NCBI RefSeq assembly: GCF_000172795.2
Contig: NZ_CP020952.1
Coordinates: 1-64,000, forward strand
Length of the DNA: 64,000 nt
Direction: 5' to 3'
Source: Rhizobium sp. CIAT894
Lineage (GTDB): Bacteria; Pseudomonadota; Alphaproteobacteria; Rhizobiales; Rhizobiaceae
How positions within the stretch are numbered: the first letter of the stretch is position 1; every line of letters starts with the position of its first letter. Shown piece after piece: positions 47,147-56,575 of the stretch. Position numbers and translations under genes: made by a program. The notes under the pieces are model-generated. The model was not told where the DNA came from, did not search any database, and saw only the letters and a list, made by a program, of their open reading frames with translations.

Positions 47147-48289
47147 ATGGTTACGGAGTCTGGGGATGACCCCTCTGCTGGGAAGGAATGGCCGGCGCAC
47201 CTGGAGCGGCGGCGCTGGCCGCGCGAACCGTCCCCGCAGAAAGAACATCGGGTAGACGTTCCGCCTGCATTGGCGCCCTTGCGATTTTCGACACGAGACC
47301 TGCCGCCGAAAGAACAATTCCGGTCCTGGCGATCACATATGGCGCCGCTTGTGGATGTTCATCTGCCGGATGGACAAGCAGAGGACGACGGTTTTCTTGG
47401 CGAACAGACCGGCTGGCATCTCGGCGATGTCCTCATCGTCCAGCAGCGCGCGCAGGCATGCAGCTATATTCGCGATCAGGCCATGCTGCGATCGAGCCCA
47501 ATCGATCACTGGAACGTCGGCGTACTTCGCAGCGGCCGAGCCTGGACCGAGGCCAATCGCCATGTAACGGAGACCGGCCCGGGTGAGATATTTTTCAGGT
47601 CTCTAGGTTATCCGTACCGCGGGCGGATGACCGATTCAGTCGCTGTGCTCGTCTTCTTGCCCTATGAACTGTTGACCCGTGATGCGGGTCTTTTGCAGAA
47701 TGCCCACAACCTCGCCCTCTCCGGCAGCCTCGCCGAACTGCTCGTCAGCTATATCGACGGCCTGGAAGCGAACCTCAGCAATTTGACGGTGGAGGATGTG
47801 CCGCGGATCATACGGACGATCGGCGATATGGTCGTTGCATGCGCGGCATCGTCCGCAAGTTCGGATCGCGGTCAGGAACAGACCAATATGGGGCTGATGG
47901 AGCGGGCGCATCGCTATATTCACCTCAATCTTCATTCAGATAGCTTGACGCCTGACGTCATGTGCCGTGCGCTTGGTATTTCGCGGACGCGGCTCTACCA
48001 ATTGTTCGAAACGAGCGGGGGCGTCTTCAACTACATTCGCAAACGTCGATTGCTGCAGGCATATGCGGATCTTACCAACCCGACCGACAACAGGCCGATC
48101 TCGGAGATTGCCGAGGCCGCCGGCTTCGACGTTGCAGCCAATTTTACGCGCGCTTTCAGCCATGAATTCGGGCTCAGCCCGCGCGAAGTCAGAAAGACCA
48201 TAGCAACTGAGCGTCCCGCCATCCCCGCAACACGTTCCCTGCAACATTTCGGGACAACGATCGGCGATTGGCTGACGCTCGCACGTTGA
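47147..48289 (+). CDS. AraC-family transcriptional regulator
   Basis: A 380-residue regulator. The N-terminal part has the AraC-binding-like-2 pattern (STRDLPPKEQFRSWRSHMAP, then DHWNVGVLRSGRAWTEAN). The C-terminal domain has two helix-turn-helix units: PDVMCRALGISRTRLYQLFE and ISEIAEAAGFDVAANFTRAF, ending with HEFGLSPREVRKT. ATG 47147 is chosen over 47129 because GGAG lies just before it. No obvious target gene is adjacent. Confidence 0.9.
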   Translation: MVTESGDDPSAGKEWPAHLERRRWPREPSPQKEHRVDVPPALAPLRFSTRDLPPKEQFRSWRSHMAPLVDVHLPDGQAEDDGFLGEQTGWHLGDVLIVQQRAQACSYIRDQAMLRSSPIDHWNVGVLRSGRAWTEANRHVTETGPGEIFFRSLGYPYRGRMTDSVAVLVFLPYELLTRDAGLLQNAHNLALSGSLAELLVSYIDGLEANLSNLTVEDVPRIIRTIGDMVVACAASSASSDRGQEQTNMGLMERAHRYIHLNLHSDSLTPDVMCRALGISRTRLYQLFETSGGVFNYIRKRRLLQAYADLTNPTDNRPISEIAEAAGFDVAANFTRAFSHEFGLSPREVRKTIATERPAIPATRSLQHFGTTIGDWLTLAR

Positions 48290-48466
48290 TGCCGCGGGCC
48301 AAGCTTTCCTCAACTCAGCCTGATATCCACCCAAGGATACACTTCGGTCAGATGATTTTCGACATCGCACGGCAGATCGAATATTGCTCCAGTTTCGCGC
48401 GCCGGGAGTTCGGGCGATGTCATTGTCAGCGGCACGCCGGGCGGCATTGGCACCAGGCGTCAGCGG

Positions 48467-48655
48467 TTGAAATCCGGTGCGGCCAAAATCAGCCTTTACC
48501 GCCATTGCGGCACAAGGAACGATTTGATCGCGGCCTTCCTGAAGCGCGAGGACCTGGAATTCTGGAGCACCTGGGACCAGGTAACCGCACAGAACGCGGA
48601 TGAGGCCGGGGGTGAATTCGACGCCCTCCCAGAAGCCAGGCCGCGGAAGTCGTGA
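48467..48655 (+). pseudogene. Fragment of a TetR-family regulator
   Basis: KSGAAKISLYRHCGTRNDLI, then AAFLKREDLEFWSTWD, is the recognition-helix end and following helix of a TetR N-terminal domain. The first half of the HTH and the whole ligand-binding domain are missing, and the reading ends after about 60 codons. It lies in a scarred stretch with other fragments. Confidence 0.6.
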
Positions 48656-48689
48656 TACAGGTATCTCTCCGACAAGAGTACAGACTGAT

Positions 48690-48965
48690 ATGAGGCAGGA
48701 TGCAGCGATGCTGAAAACCGATACCCGCCAAGCGAATTGGCGTCGTGCCAATCCAGGCAAATATGATGCTCACCTAGCCGTGCAGCGAGCAGTCAAGGCA
48801 GGCGAACTGGAAAAACAAACCTGCGAAGTCTGCGGGGTCGAAGCGGTCGATGCCCATCATGATCGATATGACGAGCCTTTAAAGGTGCGGTGGTTATGCA
48901 GAAGGCACCACACGAGGCTTCACCATTACGGCGAAGACATGTTTCCGATCAGGAATGCACTTTAG
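48690..48965 (+). CDS. Small zinc-finger/HNH-like protein
   Basis: A 91-residue protein (or 85 residues from ATG 48708). Residues 45-74 show Cys-x2-Cys (TCEVCGVEA), then AHHDRYDEPLKVRWLCRRHH, a zinc-binding arrangement like small HNH proteins of phages. No separate catalytic domain is present. It may be a remnant of a mobile element or a genuine small nucleic-acid-binding protein. No good ribosome binding site decides the start. Confidence 0.55.
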   Translation: MRQDAAMLKTDTRQANWRRANPGKYDAHLAVQRAVKAGELEKQTCEVCGVEAVDAHHDRYDEPLKVRWLCRRHHTRLHHYGEDMFPIRNAL

Positions 48966-49169
48966 CGGCCAATCTGGCGCTTGGCAGACACTGGGGTCTA
49001 TGCGCAGGCCGCAGCGGCCTTGAGGGACAATATCATCGTCCTGCCGCTTCCGAAGCTTGGCGCGAAGGGCGTAAGCCACAATGGCAGCACGTGGATCTGA
49101 GCGATCATCAAGACTTCGAAACATCCCGATCTCGCGGTCAAATTCAGCCGGCTTCAGCTGCGTAGCGGT

Positions 49170-49230
49170 GCGTCTCATCGCCCCGAAGGAAATGTGCTCG
49201 CCACCGAAATCTGGCAACTCGCTCTTTTGA
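49170..49230 (-). pseudogene. Short copy of the ABC ATPase fragment
   Basis: The minus-strand reading ELPDFGGEHISFGAMRRTA matches KLPDFGGEHIPLGRDETHRA at about 43665-43735, and the DNA is also similar (gtgcgtctcatcgc-ccaagg...). It is only about 60 bp long. The rest of the 376-bp spacer 48966-49341 shows nothing recognisable. Confidence 0.6.
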
Positions 49231-49341
49231 TCCCACGGCTTCCGAGCAATGGAGCGCATTTGTAGGCAGCAGCGGAACAATGATCTGCCGGCGAGGTTGT
49301 GGATAGGCCAAGCACGCAAAGATCCCAAGGAGGACACCCAG

Positions 49342-49662
49342 ATGCGTATGAAACTCGTAGCCGCTTCACTTTTCGCTATCGGCATGGCCACATCAGCCTT
49401 CGCTCAATCCAATCCGGCGCCGGCCGGCGCCACGATCGACAAGAACCAGGCCGACCAAGGCGGTGGCGCAAGCAGCGACATGAAAGCCAAGAAGCCGATG
49501 ACCATGGATACCACCACGACCGGCTCGACCACCAGCGGCACGATGAAAATGGATAAGACCAAGTGCCCCAATCCGGTCGACAATTCCGCCAACCTCCAGA
49601 CACAGGGCGGCACCAGCAACGCCACGCCGATGGATGAAGCCTGTGCGGCCCATAACAATTGA
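49342..49662 (+). CDS. Small exported Thr/Met-rich protein
   Basis: A 106-residue protein with a signal peptide (residues 1-22, cleavage near AFA-QS). The mature part is low-complexity: DMKAKKPMTMDTTTTGSTTS, then GTMKMDKTKCPNPVDNSANL with two cysteines that could form a disulphide. AAGGAGG precedes ATG 49342, and a strong terminator follows, so it is a single-gene unit. Similar small periplasmic proteins occur in rhizobia; no function is known to me. Confidence 0.8.
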   Translation: MRMKLVAASLFAIGMATSAFAQSNPAPAGATIDKNQADQGGGASSDMKAKKPMTMDTTTTGSTTSGTMKMDKTKCPNPVDNSANLQTQGGTSNATPMDEACAAHNN

Positions 49663-49674
49663 TCGGCTTCATCA

Positions 49675-49702
49675 GCAAAACCCCGCTTCGGCGGGGTTTT
49701 GC
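49675..49702 (+). terminator. Rho-independent terminator
   Basis: gcaaaaccccgc and gcggggttttgc form a perfect 12-bp stem around a ttcg loop. The T-rich 3' arm completes the signal 12 bases after the stop of the small exported protein. Confidence 0.92.
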
Positions 49703-49838
49703 GGATCGCATTCTGCGAGGAGAAAGTGAACTTCTGCTTCAGGGAGGGTAGCAATTCGCACATGGTGCGGCAGCGCCTGTCGACTTCACTGCAGCGATTG
49801 TGTCCGACGGCCCAACCCGCAGAGCCAATCAATGCGGA

Positions 49839-49973
49839 TTACCTGGCTAACAGCGCGACAAGCGATGTCGGCATCTCCACCGCGAATAAATTCATTGCCG
49901 TGCCGATAATGATCACCCACACAGCTATGACGAAAATGAGCGCTGCGATCCTGATTTCGACTGGCCCCAGCAT
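49839..49973 (-). CDS. Putative 44-residue single-span membrane protein
   Basis: Read from ATG 49973 on the minus strand: MLGPVEIRIAALIFVIAVWV, then IIIGTAMNLFAVEMPTSLVA, ending LLAR stop. One membrane helix spans about residues 8-27. A G-rich stretch lies about eight bases before the ATG. It is just outside the GDP-fucose synthase gene and co-oriented with it. Too short for family recognition. Confidence 0.4.
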   Translation of the reverse strand: MLGPVEIRIAALIFVIAVWVIIIGTAMNLFAVEMPTSLVALLAR

Positions 49974-50021
49974 ATGCGTCCCCCCCGAGACAAACCCTTC
50001 TTTATCCCTCGCTCGAATTCG

Positions 50022-51092
50022 CTACGGCGAGGGATGTTGTGCGACAGCAGAGAGCGTGGGCGCGTGCAGCGCCGAGGCCTTGGCTCTATCAAAACCGATG
50101 TCGCTTTGACCGATCAGGTCGCCGGACACGGCCCTGTTGCTGCGTTCGAGATAATGCCCATCGAGGAAGGAGCGGTAAGCGTCTGCGATGCCCTCCCGCA
50201 GACCTATCTTAGGAGACCAGCCGAGAGCGCCAAGCTTATCGACGCTCAAGAGTTTACGTGGCGTGCCGTCTGGCTTGGCGAGGTCGTGCGTGATCTGGCC
50301 TTCGAAACCGACCACCTCGGAAACAAGGCGTGTCAGTTCGAGGATGGTAATGTCTTCGCCAGACCCCACGTTCACATGACTTTCAGCAGAATAGGTCTTC
50401 ACGAGATGGAGGCAGGCGTCGGCACAATCGTCAACATGCAGGAATTCGCGCCGCGGCGTGCCGGTACCCCAGATGCATATCTCTTGCTGCCGGTTGATCT
50501 TGGCCTCATGCGCCTTGCGGATCAGCGCCGGCATGACATGGCTTGACCCGAGGTCAAAATTGTCCTCTGGACCATAAAGATTGGTGGGCATGACCGAGAT
50601 GAAATCCCTGCCGTGCTGTTTGCGATAGGCTTGGCAGAGCTTCAGTCCGGCAATTTTGGCGATTGCATACCATTCATTCGTCGGCTCGAGCGATCCACTC
50701 AGCAGCGCGTCCTCGACGATCGGCTGATCGGCGAATTTCGGATAGATGCAGGACGAGCCCAGAAACATCAGTTTTTCGACGCCAGCCCTATGGGCCGCGT
50801 GGATGACGTTCGCCTGGAGAATCAAGTTGTCGTAAAGGAAGTCGGCCGGGTAGGTCGCGTTCGCGAGAATACCGCCGACCCGCGCAGCCGCCAGGAAGAC
50901 AGCGTCGGGACGATTTTTACTCATCCAGGCTTCCACCTGCTCCTGCCGCCTGAGATCGACCTCGGCGCGGGTGGCCGTCAAAATCTCGCAGCCCTCGGAA
51001 GCGAGACGCCGCACGATCGCAGAACCCACCATGCCGCGGTGGCCTGCGACATAGACCCTTTTTCCGGCAAGGCTGTAGATCACATCAGGCAT
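50022..51092 (-). CDS. fcl: GDP-L-fucose synthase
   Basis: A 356-residue NADPH-dependent epimerase/reductase converting GDP-4-keto-6-deoxymannose to GDP-L-fucose. The nucleotide loop is VYVAGHRGMVGSAIVRRL. The catalytic Ser is in LGSSCIYPK, and Tyr/Lys in NEWYAIAKIAG. PTNLYGPEDNFD and RREFLHVDDCADACLHL are family motifs. About 35 extra residues at the C-terminus are not part of the usual 320-residue enzyme. ATG 51092 has GGGAG upstream. The partner GDP-mannose dehydratase is not in the window. It starts the leftward end of the polysaccharide locus. Confidence 0.94.
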   Translation of the reverse strand: MPDVIYSLAGKRVYVAGHRGMVGSAIVRRLASEGCEILTATRAEVDLRRQEQVEAWMSKNRPDAVFLAAARVGGILANATYPADFLYDNLILQANVIHAAHRAGVEKLMFLGSSCIYPKFADQPIVEDALLSGSLEPTNEWYAIAKIAGLKLCQAYRKQHGRDFISVMPTNLYGPEDNFDLGSSHVMPALIRKAHEAKINRQQEICIWGTGTPRREFLHVDDCADACLHLVKTYSAESHVNVGSGEDITILELTRLVSEVVGFEGQITHDLAKPDGTPRKLLSVDKLGALGWSPKIGLREGIADAYRSFLDGHYLERSNRAVSGDLIGQSDIGFDRAKASALHAPTLSAVAQHPSP

Positions 51093-51115
51093 AGGCAAAT
51101 CTCCCAACTCGAACA

Positions 51116-53395
51116 CTAATGCAGAAGAAAGTGGTTCTGCATGGTTCGGACAATTTCAAGAATTGAGCGCTTACCGTTATGCGTGATGTATTCTTGATCT
51201 GAATTGTAGTATTTCATCAAGGATTTCGAAAACATCTCCGAATCACCAAAATTATACAACGCGTGTTTTTTGGGATTTACATTGTTGATCGCGACAAGGA
51301 TTTCCGAATTTCGGGAGCTTTTCATTTGCTGCAGGCTGAACTCGACCGCGCGGCGGCTCGTCTTTCCCCATCTGACAACTGCCAGTGTTCTTTCCGCCAG
51401 GGCAGTCAAATGCACTGTATCTGTTGAGACGAGTACTGGTGCGCTGTCGAAGATGACAACCTGGCCGGCCGCGCCCGCCATCTCGATGATTTCTGCCAGG
51501 CCATTCGAACGGATACGCCGTTGGAGACTGGATTTGCCGGATGGAATGAAGTGGATACCGCTTGGGTGGCGGTACACGATGTCGCGGATATCCGCCTGAC
51601 CATTCAGGAATTCGTTCAATCCCTGCGTTAGCTCCGAGCGGAAAAACGAATCGAGCCTTCCCCGTCTAAGGTCGCCATCGACCAGCAGCACCGGAATTGC
51701 TGCGGCCGCAAGTTCGATAGCCAGCGATCGCGCGACAAGCGACTTGCCGTCTCCGCTGTGAGCGGAGGTGACGACGATACTGTTCGGCAACTTGCCCCCG
51801 TTGGACTGCTTGAGTGAAAGCACCACGGTACGGATTGCCTCGTCGAACATCGGAACCGGCATATGTTCGAACATCGTTTTCGAATTTTCCCTCTGCGTCA
51901 GACGCGGGATAAGTCCAGCCGGTATCGTGCGCGCCATTCCAGCTATCTGATCGAAACTGCGGACCGTTCGGTCCCACATTTCGATCACGAAAGCAGCCGT
52001 TACGGCGCCTGAGATTGCAGCCAGGAGCGCACCCACCAGATAGAAAAGCCGTCCACGTCCCTGTGACGCGAGCGGCACCGAAGCCGGTGAGAAAACTTCC
52101 AGTTCCGCCCCGGGCAGCATGGCCTTCGCGGCGAGGTCACGTCGCTGGTCCTCAAGCTTGTCGAGTGCCGTTTGTTCCTTGTCGGCGACACGTTGCAGTC
52201 GCGTCAATTCCGTTTGCAACAGGGCATCGCGTGTGCGTTTTTCATGAGCATCAGCCAAGCTGGACTGTATTGCATCGGCTTCATGATCAAGTGCTGCGAG
52301 CTTGGCGCGCATTGTTTGGAGATATTGCTTGGTCGCAAGGTTGAGATCGGCACGGGATTCTTCGATCTCCCCACGTAAGTCCACCACGGCCTGCGCATTG
52401 CCGTCATATGTCTCGAGGAGACGGGCGAGATCTTGCTCCTGTCCGCGAAGATCGCGTTGCTTTGTGGCAATGCTGTCGGGCACGACGATATTCTGCACAG
52501 CGACCGAAGCGTTATCCGCGGCTTCCAGCGTGGAGATCGTCGCTTTTACCTCAACCCGGCTTTCTTCGATTTTCCCTTCGCGGCCCGTGAGTTCCAAGAA
52601 TGACTTGATCCGTTCATCCTGAGCGTCCTCTTTCGAGACGACGTCCATCGATTCTTGATAGTTGCGGGCAGCGTCGCGCGCAATATCCGTGCGACCCTGC
52701 TGCTCGGTGATGCGCTGTCGGATCCATTGTTCGGCTGCATCCAGGCGGCCACGGACACTGCCCTTGCGCTCGTCGAGGTAAATGCTGATGACGCGGTTCG
52801 GAACCGCGGCTGCGAGCTCAGGATCATTCGCAGTGAAGCTGATCTGGATAACGTCACTCTTGTCTTCGTGCCACACGCCGAGCGCCCTGTAATATTCCGG
52901 GATGATGGCGGCGATGCTGCCCTGGGCCGGCGGCGTGGGTTTTTCCTTGTCGAACAGGCCGCGCAACTTCGCGCGGATCGTTTCAACGAATGAGACCTTC
53001 CGCAGCGCGGGATTGAATTCCGGCCGCAGGTCAAGCCGCAATTCGCGGACGACTCGCTCCGCGATGCTTCTGGAGAGAAGCCGCTCTGTCTCCGATTTCA
53101 CGTCAAGCAGATCACTGTGGCTGCTATCGTCAGCGCCAAGTGATGTTGCGAGAGGCTGGTGGATAATCAGTCGAGCCCAGGCCTGATAGGCGGGCTTCAA
53201 CCCCGAGATCATAATCACCGCGGGCACCATCAGCAGCCCCGTTATCGTGATGATCATGATCATTCTTCGCCGGACAAGACGGAAGGCGGATGCCAGATCG
53301 AAATTGTCCGCCTTGGTCTCTACCTGGAAGCGGGGATCATATCGCATTGGCGAGATTGGAAGGTTGCGGTCCGGCGGAAGAGTGGAAATCGTCAT
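51116..53395 (-). CDS. Wzz-like chain-length regulator fused to BY-kinase (polysaccharide co-polymerase)
   Basis: A 759-residue PCP-2a protein. Membrane segments are at about residues 43-65 and 455-478, with a long periplasmic coiled coil between. The cytoplasmic tyrosine-kinase domain has Walker A in TSAHSGDGKSLVARSLAIEL (about 545), Walker A' in VLLVDGDLRRGRL, and Walker B in VVIFDSAPVLVSTD. A C-terminal tyrosine cluster (ALYNFGDSEMFSKSLMKYYN) is the likely autophosphorylation site. It controls chain length and export of a polysaccharide. It overlaps the next glycosyltransferase by four bases. Confidence 0.92.
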   Translation of the reverse strand: MTISTLPPDRNLPISPMRYDPRFQVETKADNFDLASAFRLVRRRMIMIITITGLLMVPAVIMISGLKPAYQAWARLIIHQPLATSLGADDSSHSDLLDVKSETERLLSRSIAERVVRELRLDLRPEFNPALRKVSFVETIRAKLRGLFDKEKPTPPAQGSIAAIIPEYYRALGVWHEDKSDVIQISFTANDPELAAAVPNRVISIYLDERKGSVRGRLDAAEQWIRQRITEQQGRTDIARDAARNYQESMDVVSKEDAQDERIKSFLELTGREGKIEESRVEVKATISTLEAADNASVAVQNIVVPDSIATKQRDLRGQEQDLARLLETYDGNAQAVVDLRGEIEESRADLNLATKQYLQTMRAKLAALDHEADAIQSSLADAHEKRTRDALLQTELTRLQRVADKEQTALDKLEDQRRDLAAKAMLPGAELEVFSPASVPLASQGRGRLFYLVGALLAAISGAVTAAFVIEMWDRTVRSFDQIAGMARTIPAGLIPRLTQRENSKTMFEHMPVPMFDEAIRTVVLSLKQSNGGKLPNSIVVTSAHSGDGKSLVARSLAIELAAAAIPVLLVDGDLRRGRLDSFFRSELTQGLNEFLNGQADIRDIVYRHPSGIHFIPSGKSSLQRRIRSNGLAEIIEMAGAAGQVVIFDSAPVLVSTDTVHLTALAERTLAVVRWGKTSRRAVEFSLQQMKSSRNSEILVAINNVNPKKHALYNFGDSEMFSKSLMKYYNSDQEYITHNGKRSILEIVRTMQNHFLLH

Positions 53396-54534
53396 CGTGC
53401 GCCAACCATTGCTTGAGGTTTCGCGGAAACGGTTTCGTAAAGGCTCTCAAGCGACCGCATATAGGCCCTCATGCTGAAATGGTTGAGATAATGCGCGCGC
53501 CCCTGGACCGAGAGGCGGATGCAGATTTCCGGATCGGACACCAGCTTCGCCAGCGCTGCAGCCAGGGCATCCTGGTCTCCGACGGGGACGAAGATCCCGG
53601 TTTCACCGTCGGTAATGACTTCGTCATGCGCCCCGACACGCGTGGTGACGACGGCAAGCCCATGGGACAGCCCTTCGAGCACGGCCATTGCCAGCCCTTC
53701 GGCGTGCGAAGGCAAGACCAGTATATCGGCACGCGCACACAGGGCTCGGGCCTCAGCGGCGTCAAGCCAGCCCGGCATCTCGACCAGCTCTGAAAGCGCC
53801 ATGGCTTCAGCCTGACGGCGATAATCCTCGACGGGTCCGTCGCCTGCCAGCACAGCCCGCCACTGGAGTTCTTTCATGACCGGATGGCTCAGAGCCGATA
53901 GAAGCTCCGTGACGCCCTTGCGCTCGCTCAACCGGCCGAGGAATACGATCAACGGCGTCTGGCCGCTGCGAATATCGTGTGCCCCGGGATCGGGGACGCA
54001 ATTATGGGCAACGACCGTGCGACGCTCGTCGACACCCAAAAGTGTCGTCAGCGTCGCGCGGTCGCGCTGGCCCAGCGCCACAACGCAATCGGCGTTCTGA
54101 AACATCCGGCGAATAAGTCGCTGTTGGCGCGGCGAGCGTTGCGCAAAATCGCCGGCGTAGTCGTAGTCGTGCAGGTGCAGTATATGGCAGCACCCGAAAA
54201 AACGCGCAGCCGCCGTCAGGATCAGTTTTCGGGAGGTGCTGCCGCGGCCGGCGATATGGATATGATGAATGCGGTCAGGCGCAACAATCCGGTCCCTTGC
54301 CATCGTCAGGATGGCGCCGAGCAGTCGCAGGGGTGAGATCAGCTTGGACCAGCAAACCCCTCTGGTATCGGTGACGAAATGTTTCGTGCCGGTCTCTTTC
54401 GCGGTGTCTGTTATGTAACCGACCAGCCTGCCGATGCCACCGCCGTTCTCGCAACCGCCCGGAACATAGTGACGGACGCTCGCCGCTCTCCGTGCTGCCA
54501 TTCGACGTCCGTCCGCGAGGGCCTCCATCAGCAT
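53392..54534 (-). CDS. Glycosyltransferase family 4
   Basis: A 380-residue GT-B enzyme. IVFLGRLSERKGVTELLSAL begins the sugar-nucleotide domain, and LPSHAEGLAMAVLEGLSHGL is the E-x7-E motif region; TTRVGAHDEVITDGETGI follows. The N-terminal domain holds HIHIAGRGSTSRKL. It transfers a sugar from a nucleotide donor to the growing repeat unit on the inner membrane. The start ATG 54534 has GGGAGGTGATC upstream, an unusually complete ribosome binding site. It overlaps both neighbours. Confidence 0.92.
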   Translation of the reverse strand: MLMEALADGRRMAARRAASVRHYVPGGCENGGGIGRLVGYITDTAKETGTKHFVTDTRGVCWSKLISPLRLLGAILTMARDRIVAPDRIHHIHIAGRGSTSRKLILTAAARFFGCCHILHLHDYDYAGDFAQRSPRQQRLIRRMFQNADCVVALGQRDRATLTTLLGVDERRTVVAHNCVPDPGAHDIRSGQTPLIVFLGRLSERKGVTELLSALSHPVMKELQWRAVLAGDGPVEDYRRQAEAMALSELVEMPGWLDAAEARALCARADILVLPSHAEGLAMAVLEGLSHGLAVVTTRVGAHDEVITDGETGIFVPVGDQDALAAALAKLVSDPEICIRLSVQGRAHYLNHFSMRAYMRSLESLYETVSAKPQAMVGAR

Positions 54535-55628
54535 GATCCGATCACCTCCCGATAAACGGCCGCTGCCTGGGCGCCGACGCGTTCAGGCGAATTCGGCCCT
54601 TTGGCCCATGCGAGCGCATTGGCACCGAAATTGTTTCTAAGCCCGCCGTTGTCTGCCAATGTCCTGATCGCTGCCGCGAGCTCTTCGACATCGCCGGGAG
54701 GGACCACCATTCCCAACCCGTTGGGCTCAACGGTGCTCCGCAACTCGCCGACATCGGTGACGATGACCGGTTTGCCAAAGGCGGCGGCAAGGTTGAGCAC
54801 ACCGCTTTGCGATGCTTCGGTATAGGGAAGCACGACGATATCAGTGTCCAGGAAAAGCTGGGCGACCTCCGCATCCTCGATGAAACGATTGCGAATGTCA
54901 TAGCGGCCGGCATCCCCCATAAGCGACTGGAATACCAGCGGATTGTCGCCACGACCCGCGACCGTGACGCGCAGGTTGGGAAGCATGTCCTTGAGCATCG
55001 CCTCGGCCCGGACCAGATGTTCCAGGCCCTTATAGGCAAAGATCCGTCCGAAGAGCAGCACGCGTATGGTTCCATCCGCTTGGCGCGGCGCCATCTTCTG
55101 TCGCCGGGCGAGTTCCGCATAGCGAAGGATGGAGGGATGCGACAGGACATGGACACAGTCCGGCGTTTTTGAGTATCGATCGAGGACAAGCCGCTTCAGT
55201 CCCTCGCCATGGACGACAAGGTGTCCGGATTGCTTCACCATCAATTCGGGGGCCCAGACGGGCAGCGTCCGCGTATCGGAATCGCCGGGATGGATTTCCA
55301 CATCATGAACGGTCGTCACGAGCGGGATCGGGCGCCAGAACGGCACGGCGAGGTTCAGCCAAAGCGTAGAATTGCTGAGGAGGTGAATGAGGTTCGGCCG
55401 TTCCCGCCGGATCAGACGCGTAAGCTCGTACAGAAACCAGGGATTGGAAAGAGATCGGTGTCTCGGCCAATCCAGAAGGTGCAGGTCGACAGCCGGATCG
55501 ATGGAAGAGGCGAGATGTGCATAGCGCCGACGCGGCACGGCAAGCACAACGTTCAGGTGCTGGGCAACGCCGCTGGCGAAGGAGATGGTATAATCTTCCA
55601 GTTCGGAAACCAGTAACAGCGCCTTCAT
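54528..55628 (-). CDS. Glycosyltransferase family 4 (GT-B)
   Basis: A 366-residue enzyme. RVLLFGRIFAYKGLEHLVRA then LPYTEASQSGVLNLAAAFGK and PVIVTDVGELRS are the donor-binding pattern of family 4. It is translationally coupled to the glycosyltransferase on each side. Acceptor and sugar are unknown. Confidence 0.9.
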   Translation of the reverse strand: MKALLLVSELEDYTISFASGVAQHLNVVLAVPRRRYAHLASSIDPAVDLHLLDWPRHRSLSNPWFLYELTRLIRRERPNLIHLLSNSTLWLNLAVPFWRPIPLVTTVHDVEIHPGDSDTRTLPVWAPELMVKQSGHLVVHGEGLKRLVLDRYSKTPDCVHVLSHPSILRYAELARRQKMAPRQADGTIRVLLFGRIFAYKGLEHLVRAEAMLKDMLPNLRVTVAGRGDNPLVFQSLMGDAGRYDIRNRFIEDAEVAQLFLDTDIVVLPYTEASQSGVLNLAAAFGKPVIVTDVGELRSTVEPNGLGMVVPPGDVEELAAAIRTLADNGGLRNNFGANALAWAKGPNSPERVGAQAAAVYREVIGSC

Positions 55629-56575
55629 TTCGCTGCCTCCGACAAGCCGACGTCGAGGGCGAGCCGTGACAGGCCGCGCGCCGAGCGCAAACTATCGCGA
55701 GTCCGCCTGAGCAGGTTCGGTTCGCCGGCAAAGAAAAGGCCTTCGACGGCAAGCTTGAACCGAGTGCGTGCATCTGCTCCCTGCAACCTTGCCGACGCGA
55801 TGCGATAGGGATAGTGATCCGCCAGATGGAGTCTTGTCGGCAGCGCATGGGCTGAGAGAAACTGGTTCGTTGCTTCAACGGTATGCTGCCAGTGGGTCAT
55901 CCGCCTCCTGAGCGTGGCGGCATCTTCGGTCGATCGATACCAGTTGTTGTTGTGGATGCGATAGAATCCAAGCGGATCCGGCATGGCAACGACGTCTCCC
56001 AGAAACGGATAGATCCCCACGAGCCAGGCGTCGGCCGATATGCGGAATTGTTCGGGAATGTTGCCCGCAAAATTCCATGCGCTACGTCTTACCGCGACGG
56101 CTGACGTCATCGGAAAAGGCCACCAGCCGGCCGATCTGGTGAGGAGCGGCGACAAAGCGCCCGAACACAGGGTTCGGGGGATCGGCTTGGACGTCGGCGT
56201 GCCATCGACAAGTGTCGGCTGCAGTCGGTGATAAACGAGCGATGCCTGGGGGCTCGCGCGGAACGCTGCGGCGATCGCCGACAGCTTGCCCGGCGCCCAC
56301 CAGTCGTCGGCATCCAGAAAACAGAGGATCTCGCCCGTGCTTGATGCCACAGCCGTATTGATTGCAGCCGCCTGTCCTGCGTTCTCCTGAAAGATCACCT
56401 TCACTCGGCTGTCATACGCTTCCAGAACAGACCGCGACTGATCGGTAGAACCGTCATCGACGACGATGATCTCGACGTTGCGCGCGTCTTGACACAAGGC
56501 GCTGTCTATCGCCCGCCCGACGAAGCGAGCGTAGTTGTAATTGTTGATGAGGACACTGAGGGCCGGCCGCTCCAT
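55625..56575 (-). CDS. Glycosyltransferase family 2
   Basis: A 316-residue GT-A enzyme. SVLINNYNYARFVGRAIDSA, VVDDGSTDQSRSVLEAY and CFLDADDWWAPGKL (the Asp-x-Asp type metal site) are in order within the first 110 residues. It is the first gene of the leftward arm; the stop overlaps the next start (ATGA). It adds one sugar to the repeat unit. Confidence 0.93.
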   Translation of the reverse strand: MERPALSVLINNYNYARFVGRAIDSALCQDARNVEIIVVDDGSTDQSRSVLEAYDSRVKVIFQENAGQAAAINTAVASSTGEILCFLDADDWWAPGKLSAIAAAFRASPQASLVYHRLQPTLVDGTPTSKPIPRTLCSGALSPLLTRSAGWWPFPMTSAVAVRRSAWNFAGNIPEQFRISADAWLVGIYPFLGDVVAMPDPLGFYRIHNNNWYRSTEDAATLRRRMTHWQHTVEATNQFLSAHALPTRLHLADHYPYRIASARLQGADARTRFKLAVEGLFFAGEPNLLRRTRDSLRSARGLSRLALDVGLSEAAK

